Positions 24,693-30,342 of a stretch of DNA of 30,342 nt are shown piece by piece (position 1 is the first letter of the stretch; every line of letters starts with the position of its first letter). A program made the translations under genes and the position numbers. A model generated the notes under the pieces. The model did no database searches. It was not told where the DNA came from and saw only the letters and a program-made list of their open reading frames with translations. Source of the stretch: an uncultured Roseburia sp. (GTDB taxonomy: Bacteria > Bacillota_A > Clostridia > Lachnospirales > Lachnospiraceae). Location: positions 1 through 30,342 of the forward strand of contig CAAEAE010000033.1 in assembly GCA_900753715.1 (NCBI GenBank). Direction: 5' to 3'.

Positions 24693-24728
24693 TAAAAAAG
24701 CAGCGCCTATTTTTTAATAAGCGCCGCT
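24693..24728 (-). terminator. Hairpin with T run after the ArdA-like gene (H2)
   Basis: On the minus strand AGCGGCGCTTATT pairs with AATAGGCGCTGCT (11 of 13 positions match) and is followed by TTTTTTATG. It begins right after the ArdA-like stop and ends about 30 bases before the next start. It can end the upstream transcript or attenuate the downstream one. It closely resembles the hairpin at 27472-27513. Confidence 0.7.
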
Positions 24729-26360
24729 TTACATATGCATCTGTGTTTCCGTATTCTGTACCTGTTGTTCCCCTATAAGTTCTCTCTCTGTCATGACACT
24801 CCAAAAACTTTTTCTGCTCCAAAAGCTGATATAGATTTCCCCATCTTCTACTGTAAGTGGTTGCCGTTCAAATCCTTCTCCCCAGCCATCACTCATCTGT
24901 CCTGTCCAAAAGTCTTTCAATATCTTGATTTCTTCTTCCGTTAAAGGATCCCTGATTTTACATTCCAGCACACCATACAGCTCACCATCCACATCAGCTA
25001 CCTTTGGATGTGCCGATACTACTTTTGCTGCCACTTCCCTGCTTTCATCGAAATAGTGCATAAGTCCTCTTGCTTCTTCCCCCTCACACTTTTCTCTTTC
25101 AATTGCCTCCTCTATTATTTCTAAATACTGTACAAGATCACTGCCGTACAGTTCTTCTTCAGCTATTCCTCTCATGTTCAGATTTGCAATCAATGGACTA
25201 AACAGACAGAATTTTTCCAAGCCCTCCTCCATAATTTCCAATGGATCCGCAAATTCTCCCTTGTACTGACTATACTCTTCTATTGGTCTGGTTACCCCTA
25301 CAAATCCATCATCTACATAACCGCTTACTTCAAATGTCCCCGCTTTTTTATCCGCTCCAAAGGCTGCATAATTAATATGCGGCAGCAACAACTCATCCAC
25401 TTCAAACAATCCCGATTCCGTTATTAAATACTTTCCATATTCTTCATCGTTATGTACCGTAGGATTAATTTCAAACTCGTTAAGATGCGTCGCAATATAA
25501 GCAACATTGGAGAAATTGATTAAACCGGTAAACTGCACAGCCGCCGCAAGCTGCTTCAGTTCTGCTTCTTGAAATCTCCTGACTTTTCGACACATTTCAT
25601 TAAACAAGGTTAACTGCTGAATCTCATTTATATCCTCTGGTATCGGCACAAGAGTATCAGGTAAACGTAGATTTTTCACTTCCGTCACTTTCATCTCCCG
25701 ATATTCCCTCACCTGCAGCCTTTCTTTTACTTTATCCATGGAACAGATATCCGTAGGCAGATACAGATATTCTCTATCCCCAGTAGTATTCTGTACCTCG
25801 ACAACTACAACCGTCTCCTCTGATACAATAAATTTCGGGAATGTCTTTCCATTATATACTTCCACCAATTCAAATCCATGATCTACCAACACTCCATAAG
25901 GTAGTACTTTCACATTGCTCTCCTTTAAGGCGTTTTTTGCAAACTCTGTGAAATCCATCTGCTCTTCTGGTATTTCTAAAAACTCGTCCGTATAAAGACG
26001 TACTCCCACCTGACTGGCATCTGAAAAATCTGTGAGTAGAGAAAGGCCTTTCATACTAAATGTCAGATTGATCAAATCCTTTATTGTACTCACGTCACAG
26101 TCATTGGCATATACTGCCAAAACTTTTCTTTCATATTCTGTCAGGTGCTCCATTCTCCTGGCAAAGAAATTTACCTCATCCATATTCAAAAACTGTCCTT
26201 CCAGTTTTTGTAAGGGATTATCCTTCTCTGATACTTTCACAAGTTTGCCCTTAGGTATCGTTTCTCTAATGCCCATCTGTCTTATTTGAAAATTTAGTTC
26301 TTCATCTGACAACGGAAGTTCAATACTTCTATGTCCCCCGTTTAATATTGTAATTTTCAT
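24729..26360 (-). CDS. ArdA-like antirestriction protein, extended
   Basis: A 543-residue acidic protein. The N-terminal 160 residues follow the ArdA plan: LPLSDEELNFQIRQMGI, then LQKLEGQFLNMDEVNFFARR and LTEYERKVLAVY. ArdA proteins mimic DNA and block type I restriction when an element enters a new host. The long C-terminal extension ends in SDGWGEGFERQPLTVEDGEI, a stretch seen in related mobile-element proteins. The protein is strongly Glu/Asp-rich, which fits DNA mimicry. An AGGAGGAGAGG ribosome site precedes the ATG. It lies 50 bases after the tandem-HTH gene, so the two probably share a transcript. The exact family is inferred from pattern only. Confidence 0.72.
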   Translation of the reverse strand: MKITILNGGHRSIELPLSDEELNFQIRQMGIRETIPKGKLVKVSEKDNPLQKLEGQFLNMDEVNFFARRMEHLTEYERKVLAVYANDCDVSTIKDLINLTFSMKGLSLLTDFSDASQVGVRLYTDEFLEIPEEQMDFTEFAKNALKESNVKVLPYGVLVDHGFELVEVYNGKTFPKFIVSEETVVVVEVQNTTGDREYLYLPTDICSMDKVKERLQVREYREMKVTEVKNLRLPDTLVPIPEDINEIQQLTLFNEMCRKVRRFQEAELKQLAAAVQFTGLINFSNVAYIATHLNEFEINPTVHNDEEYGKYLITESGLFEVDELLLPHINYAAFGADKKAGTFEVSGYVDDGFVGVTRPIEEYSQYKGEFADPLEIMEEGLEKFCLFSPLIANLNMRGIAEEELYGSDLVQYLEIIEEAIEREKCEGEEARGLMHYFDESREVAAKVVSAHPKVADVDGELYGVLECKIRDPLTEEEIKILKDFWTGQMSDGWGEGFERQPLTVEDGEIYISFWSRKSFWSVMTERELIGEQQVQNTETQMHM

Positions 26361-26410
26361 TCCTCTCCTCCTGTCTCATAATTGTCTTCCTGTTCTGTAA
26401 AAATGCTTCT

Positions 26411-27439
26411 CTATATTTCCATGATCATTCCCCTCAGCTGTTCCAGCTTTTCTGCTTTTACCTCAGCATAGATTTGAGCAACATCTACACAATCTGTGAC
26501 AAAGTCATATCCTATAAGCTGCGGGTATAAAGGAAACTCCTGTTTGGGAACTTTTCCACATTTGTACTTAGAATATCCCATCTTACGCATTTCCTCATAG
26601 GAAACTGCTTTCCCGCCTATAATATGTTTTTCTCGTTTCTCCCTCTGCATTTGAACTAATGCTTCCAAAATTCCGGCACATCCATTTCTTGCTTTGTAGG
26701 TACTAATGGCCCTTGTTGTAATTTTTAATTCAGATGCCAATTCAGCAATACTCTTATACTCCTTTCCCCTGATAATACACATAGGAATTCGACTTATCAT
26801 ACGGTCCGCCGGTATCCCCGCTTTCTCTTTTACCTCCAGTAAAATGTCTGCAGCAGTTTTAAAGTCTACGTTATTATTGACCATCATTTCATGAATGCAT
26901 CCAACACTTATTTTCATTTTCCGCGAGAAATCTCTTTTACTTTCATATGTTATTCCGTGATACTTTATTTTGCATTGAGGCTTATTCCTTCTCCTGATCA
27001 GGCTGAACAATGCTTCTTCCAAATTCATTCCATTTGATAACCTCTCCCATATCAATGACACATCCTGGCCATAATAACAGCTAAGCTCCGTCAATCCGAG
27101 AAATTCTTTTCCTTGAAAAAAAATCACTTCTTTTTTGAGTATTTCTGCGAGAGCTTCCTCAACTGTTTTTCCCTGTTTCAATTTTTTTGAAATAGTTGCT
27201 GGACTAATTCCATACTCGTTTGCCATCTTTGAAACGCTACAATATTTCTTTCCCCATACAACATAAATTTCTGCTTCCTTTGCCTTCTGTGCTATTTTCA
27301 CGGCCTTATCTACATTTTTCGTTCGATAATAATTATGCACAATTGAAGAATACGGTAATTCTAAGTCTTTACTTAGTTCACTGAGCGAATCATATTTCTT
27401 TCCCTGGTATTCTACCTGATGCCCTTTTCTTAGTTTCAT
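26411..27439 (-). CDS. Protein with five tandem HTH-like repeats
   Basis: A 342-residue basic protein made of about five copies of a unit of roughly 50 residues. The unit has a strand ending in GKxY, then SLSELSKDLELPYSSI-type HTH helices, then a closing G..xEEAL helix. Examples are GKKYDSLSELSKDLELPYSS, GKKYCSVSKMANEYGISPAT and GKEYKSIAELASELKITTRA. A degenerate sixth unit precedes the C-terminus. The unit resembles the small DNA-binding modules (NUMOD1/IENR type) attached to homing endonucleases, but no nuclease domain is present. It probably binds DNA along several sites. It is the first gene of the conjugative block, with GGGAGG before its ATG and a leader hairpin upstream. Confidence 0.78.
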   Translation of the reverse strand: MKLRKGHQVEYQGKKYDSLSELSKDLELPYSSIVHNYYRTKNVDKAVKIAQKAKEAEIYVVWGKKYCSVSKMANEYGISPATISKKLKQGKTVEEALAEILKKEVIFFQGKEFLGLTELSCYYGQDVSLIWERLSNGMNLEEALFSLIRRRNKPQCKIKYHGITYESKRDFSRKMKISVGCIHEMMVNNNVDFKTAADILLEVKEKAGIPADRMISRIPMCIIRGKEYKSIAELASELKITTRAISTYKARNGCAGILEALVQMQREKREKHIIGGKAVSYEEMRKMGYSKYKCGKVPKQEFPLYPQLIGYDFVTDCVDVAQIYAEVKAEKLEQLRGMIMEI

Positions 27440-27471
27440 TTATCCTCCCGTTTTTTCTAAATTTACTGCAT

Positions 27472-27513
27472 AAAAATAGCGGTGCTTATTTCATTTCTAA
27501 AATAAGTACCGCT
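27472..27513 (-). terminator. Leader hairpin upstream of the tandem-HTH gene (H1)
   Basis: On the minus strand AGCGGTACTTATTT pairs with AAATAAGCACCGCT (one mismatch) and is followed by ATTTTTATG. It starts only a few bases after the start site predicted from the -10 at 27524-27529. It is therefore more likely a 5' leader attenuator or stabilising hairpin than the end of an upstream transcript. Confidence 0.6.
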
Positions 27514-27523
27514 TCTATTTGAT

Positions 27524-27529
27524 ATTATA
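27524..27529 (-). promoter_or_regulatory. Extended -10 promoter of the conjugative block
   Basis: On the minus strand TGTTATAAT gives a TGn-TATAAT extended -10; no good -35 is seen 17 bases upstream. It would drive the tandem-HTH gene and those after it. Confidence 0.5.
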
Positions 27530-27629
27530 ACATCTGTTGCGTTTTCCGCCACTGCTCTTCGCTGATAATCGATTCAACATAGCATCTATTTTCTACCATT
27601 TTTCTCTAATGTATCTATGAAAAACGAAT

Positions 27630-27675
27630 AAAAAAATAGGGCAAAAACTGGTTTTTTTCTCTCCATTTTTTGCCC
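27630..27675 (-). terminator. Intrinsic terminator of rlmD
   Basis: On the minus strand GGGCAAAAAATGG pairs with CCAGTTTTTGCCC (12 of 13) around a loop of about 11 bases, then TATTTTTTT. It lies 35 bases after the rlmD stop and separates the backbone from the conjugative block. Confidence 0.85.
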
Positions 27676-27709
27676 TCAAACCACTATATATTGTGGTTTA
27701 CTATATTAT

Positions 27710-29185
27710 TTATGCTTGTTTTCCACAATTCCGCATCAGAATTACTACTTCGACATTTGCTGTCCATGGGAACTGGTCCACAGCGCATGCTTTTTCCACC
27801 ACGTAGCCACCGGCCAGGAAGGCTTCCAGATCCCGCACGAGACTGGTGGGTTTGCAGGAGATGTAGACGATGTGCTCCACGCCGTAGGCAATGATCTTCG
27901 GCAGTGCCTTGGGGTGGATACCGTCTCTGGGGGGATCCAGGATGATCATGTCCGGCTTCTCTTCCACTTCATCCAGTACCTTCAGCACATCTCCGGCAAT
28001 GAATTCGCAGTTATGCAGTCCGTTGGCCTCCGCATTTTTCTTCGCTGCCTCCACGGCTTCCTCTACGATCTCCACACCGATGACTTTCCCGGCGGCCGGT
28101 GCCATGAGCTGTGCAATGGTGCCTGTGCCGCTGTAGAGGTCGAACACAGTCTTATCTTTGCCGCCCAGATCCCCAACATACTCACGTGCCGTCTGGTACA
28201 GTACCTCCGCACTATAGGAGTTAGTCTGGAAAAAGGAGAATGTAGAAATCTTGAATTTCAACCCCAACAGTTCCTCATAAAAATACTCCTGTCCGTACAA
28301 CAGCTCCGTATGATCACTCTGCACCACATCTGCGATGGAATCATTGGTGATATGCAAAATACCAACAAATTTTCCCTGTAGCTTTCCGTCCTGTTCCAAC
28401 GACAGTAAGCATTCTTTAAATCCGGCAATCAAATACTGTGTCTGCCCACTGCCCATGGAATCTGCCATTCCTGTTTTGCCGTCCGTAAGTGGATCTTCCA
28501 ATTCCATACGATTCCACGGATTCTGGGAGGTCGTCACCAGCGCCACCAGAATCTCTCCGGTGCGGGATGCCTTACGTACCAACAGATGACGTAAAAAGCC
28601 TTCATGACTCAGTCTGTGGAAAAAGCTTACCTTTGCCTGTGCAAAATAGTCTCTCACCGTCTGTAAAATCAGGCGGTAATCCGCATCCACGATCTCACAG
28701 TCCGTTACCGTCACAATATCATAAAAGCTGCCTCTCTTGTGCATGCCCAGTGCCAACGGTCCGTCCTTGTACTCGTCTCCGAAAGAAAATTCCATCTTGT
28801 TGCGGTACTCATAAGCCTGCGGACTGCCCTTGATACCTTCAAATATCCAGGGTTCCTCCTGTTTATCCAACACACTGTCTAACAGCCGCTTTACCTGCTC
28901 CTCTTTGACCTTCAGCTGTTCCTCATAGGGAAGAGACAGATAAGTGCATCCGCCGCACAACCCAAAAAGGGAACACGTCCGGCCGGTTTCTAAAGGTGAC
29001 TTTTCCGTCACCTCTAAAAGCCTTCCTTCCGCCTTCCCTTTGCGTACTTTATTCACCGAGAACTTTACTTTCTGTCCGGGCAGGCTGTTCTTGACTACAG
29101 CAGTCTCATCTCCCACACAGACGATCCCTTTGTTGGGAAAATCGACCCTTACAACAGATCCTTCATAAACCTGTCCTTTTTTCAT
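27710..29185 (-). CDS. rlmD: 23S rRNA (uracil-C5)-methyltransferase RlmD (RumA family)
   Basis: A SAM-dependent enzyme that makes 5-methyluridine in 23S rRNA. Which position it modifies (1939 or 747, E. coli numbering) is not certain, so RlmCD is possible. An N-terminal TRAM domain (1-60) binds RNA. Cysteines 71, 77, 80 and 163 are placed for a 4Fe-4S cluster. FDLYSGTGT (348-356) binds SAM, and DPPRDG (417-422) with the nucleophile Cys444 in YISCKP completes the site. Length is usual at 491 residues. The start has AAGGAG. The C-terminus ends VEVVILMRNCGKQA; this 3' end is a known integration target and the conjugative remnant begins just beyond it. The gene follows the small acidic membrane protein by 3 bases. 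Confidence 0.95.
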   Translation of the reverse strand: MKKGQVYEGSVVRVDFPNKGIVCVGDETAVVKNSLPGQKVKFSVNKVRKGKAEGRLLEVTEKSPLETGRTCSLFGLCGGCTYLSLPYEEQLKVKEEQVKRLLDSVLDKQEEPWIFEGIKGSPQAYEYRNKMEFSFGDEYKDGPLALGMHKRGSFYDIVTVTDCEIVDADYRLILQTVRDYFAQAKVSFFHRLSHEGFLRHLLVRKASRTGEILVALVTTSQNPWNRMELEDPLTDGKTGMADSMGSGQTQYLIAGFKECLLSLEQDGKLQGKFVGILHITNDSIADVVQSDHTELLYGQEYFYEELLGLKFKISTFSFFQTNSYSAEVLYQTAREYVGDLGGKDKTVFDLYSGTGTIAQLMAPAAGKVIGVEIVEEAVEAAKKNAEANGLHNCEFIAGDVLKVLDEVEEKPDMIILDPPRDGIHPKALPKIIAYGVEHIVYISCKPTSLVRDLEAFLAGGYVVEKACAVDQFPWTANVEVVILMRNCGKQA

Positions 29186-29188
29186 TAC

Positions 29189-29491
29189 TTAGTTCTCTCC
29201 TTCATCCTCGAAGAAGTCATCGTCGTCATCTTCTTCTGCAGTGTCCTCTTCGTCTTCGAAGTCATCTTCAAAATCGTCCAGATAATCCTGTGCAAAGAAG
29301 AAACGGTATACCGCATAAGCCACTGCTGCCACTGCAGCTACTGCACCGATAATGGCCAATACCCATACCAGGATATTGCGCTCCTTCTTCTCTTCCACTT
29401 CCTTGCCCAGAAGTTTATTCAATTTTTTCAGTTCGCTGACCTTCAACTCATTCAACTTGTCAAGATCTACCAGATTTTCTAATTTGTTCAT
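29189..29491 (-). CDS. Small acidic-tailed membrane protein
   Basis: A 100-residue protein from the ATG at 29491. It has a charged coiled N-terminus (LDKLNELKVSELKKLNKLLG), one membrane helix (ILVWVLAIIGAVAAVAAVAY) and a tail made almost entirely of Asp and Glu. I do not recognise a named family; similar proteins may occur next to rlmD in Lachnospiraceae, but I cannot check. The frame is open to 29542. The ATG at 29515 has its ribosome site too close, while a GGAAAGG lies about 15 bases before 29491, so that start is preferred with some doubt. It is co-transcribed with rlmD. Confidence 0.7.
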   Translation of the reverse strand: MNKLENLVDLDKLNELKVSELKKLNKLLGKEVEEKKERNILVWVLAIIGAVAAVAAVAYAVYRFFFAQDYLDDFEDDFEDEEDTAEEDDDDDFFEDEGEN

Positions 29492-29645
29492 ATCATTTAC
29501 CTGCCTTTCCAGCATCCTTTTCTCTTTATGGATGCAAAGCAATTGTTTTCATTCCTTTATATGATACCATATTTTCATCAAAAATACTATAGAAAAACCA
29601 TATTTGAGGAAATACGTTTCTTATTCTTATGATTTCTTACAATTC

Positions 29646-30342
29646 TTACAACGACATTAGTTTTGCAAAAGAGGCATACATAATCTTCTGTCCCGCCTGG
29701 TCAAACTCTACGGTGACTTTATAGTCTCTGGGTTCTCGCACAATATTTAATACCGTACCTTCTCCATATTTAATATGACGCACCCTGTCACCTACCGTGT
29801 AGTCCAATGCATCAGGGGCCTTGAATTCCGTTCCCTTCTGCAATCCTGCCAGCTGGTTCAACCCGCTGATTCCCTTGGAAATATAGGGTTTGTCCGCCTT
29901 TGCCGTAACCCTGGGCTTCAAGGTTGCCTTTGGTCTGGGATCAAATCCGGTATTGCCTAAGCCTCCGAAACCACTGCCGGAACCGGATCTGGGCGAAGCT
30001 ATTGCCTCTAACCCCATGGCACGAAGTGCTGCCTCATTGGCTCTCCTTGCCTGAAAATCATCCAGGTCATCATCATGATATCTTCTGCCGGGCGGCAACG
30101 TGTTATCCATCAGTTCTTTCGGAATCTCTCTGACAAACCGGCTCACCGGATTGTACTGTGTCTCTCCCCGGAGCATCCGGCTCTTGGCACAGGTCAATGT
30201 CAGGTCTTCCTTGGCTCTGGTAATTCCCACATAAGCCAGTCTTCTCTCTTCTTCTATTTCCATAGGATCGTCAGAAGCAATGGTCATGAAACTGGGGAAT
30301 AATCCGTCCTCCATGCCCGCCAGATAGACCACTGGGAACTCC
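29646..30342 (-). CDS. pcrA: ATP-dependent DNA helicase PcrA, C-terminal part (runs off the window)
   Basis: The 3' part of a UvrD/PcrA-type helicase. The reading frame stays open to the right edge (EFPVVYLAGMEDGLFP), so the start lies outside. Helicase motif V (MEDGLFP) and motif VI (EERRLAYVGITRAKEDL, with the catalytic arginine) are present. A Gly/Ser-rich linker follows, then the small Tudor-like C-terminal domain (VGDRVRHIKYGEGTVLNIVR) that binds RNA polymerase in Gram-positive PcrA. The protein unwinds DNA in repair and rolling-circle replication. It belongs to the conserved chromosome. Its stop is about 150 bases before the small membrane protein gene. Confidence 0.94.
   Translation of the reverse strand, partial: EFPVVYLAGMEDGLFPSFMTIASDDPMEIEEERRLAYVGITRAKEDLTLTCAKSRMLRGETQYNPVSRFVREIPKELMDNTLPPGRRYHDDDLDDFQARRANEAALRAMGLEAIASPRSGSGSGFGGLGNTGFDPRPKATLKPRVTAKADKPYISKGISGLNQLAGLQKGTEFKAPDALDYTVGDRVRHIKYGEGTVLNIVREPRDYKVTVEFDQAGQKIMYASFAKLMSL

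Larger units (their letters stand above)
15059..27513. mobile_element. Remnant of an integrative conjugative element (mobilisation module)
   Basis: A continuous minus-strand block holds a tandem-HTH protein, an ArdA-like protein, two unknowns, an RHH protein, a HEPN cargo gene, a MobP-type relaxase, primase-like/toprim parts, VirD4 and a decayed HTH gene. This is the usual mobilisation half of Lachnospiraceae conjugative elements. Integrase, VirB4 and the rest of the secretion system are missing. The block starts next to rlmD and stops abruptly at the decayed HTH gene. The element can no longer move by itself. Outer limits are approximate because I could not find matching attachment sites. 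Confidence 0.7.

Noticed and set aside
27716..28381. Long plus-strand frame opposite rlmD
   Set aside because: It lies entirely antisense to a well-supported rlmD, with no ribosome site or domain; such shadows are common opposite GC-richer genes.

Overview
The window looks like a stretch of a Clostridia chromosome, most likely Lachnospiraceae. Evidence: low-GC Firmicutes-style signals (AGGAGG ribosome sites, TTG and GTG starts, T-run hairpin terminators), a pcrA and rlmD backbone, and a MobP-relaxase/VirD4/DUF3991-toprim conjugation module of a kind common in gut Lachnospiraceae. The taxonomic call is inference. Nearly all genes are on the minus strand. No tRNA, rRNA or CRISPR array was seen.

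Layout, left to right. (1) 350-3725: two half-size ABC exporters in one operon, divergent from an AraC-type regulator (3909-4745). (2) 5159-9356: a compact, very AT-rich five-gene operon. In transcription order it encodes a nucleotidyltransferase-fold protein, a protein resembling BtrH-like acyl transferases, an acyl/peptidyl carrier protein, an AMP-forming acyl ligase and a small nitroreductase. It reads like a minimal carrier-protein biosynthetic pathway with no recognised product. (3) 9822-11088: a membrane-anchored protein with three beta-rich repeats. Its first 31 codons are put out of frame by a perfect 7-bp tandem duplication. (4) 11235-11690: a decayed IS66-type transposase end. (5) 12049-14729: a thymidylate-kinase-like P-loop kinase, a divergent Fe-S uracil-DNA-glycosylase-like protein and a B12-binding radical SAM protein. 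(6) 15059-27513: the mobilisation half of an integrative conjugative element. It holds a decayed HTH gene, a VirD4 coupling protein, a frameshifted toprim protein, a MobP-type relaxase fused to Sel1 repeats, a HEPN-domain cargo gene, a ribbon-helix-helix protein, an ArdA-like antirestriction protein and a protein with tandem HTH repeats. No integrase, VirB4 or other type IV secretion gene is present. (7) 27710-30342: the conserved backbone, rlmD, a small acidic membrane protein and the 3' part of pcrA.

How it fits together: the conjugative remnant lies immediately downstream of rlmD, a gene whose 3' end is a known integration target for such elements. The AT-rich islands to its left are cargo or neighbouring insertions, and the IS66 scrap marks repeated rearrangement. 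The strongest candidates for undescribed biology are the five-gene carrier-protein operon and the radical SAM / UDG-like / kinase group. Other notable points are the 7-bp duplication that splits the repeat protein, the HEPN gene coupled to the relaxase, and the two look-alike leader hairpins in the conjugative module.
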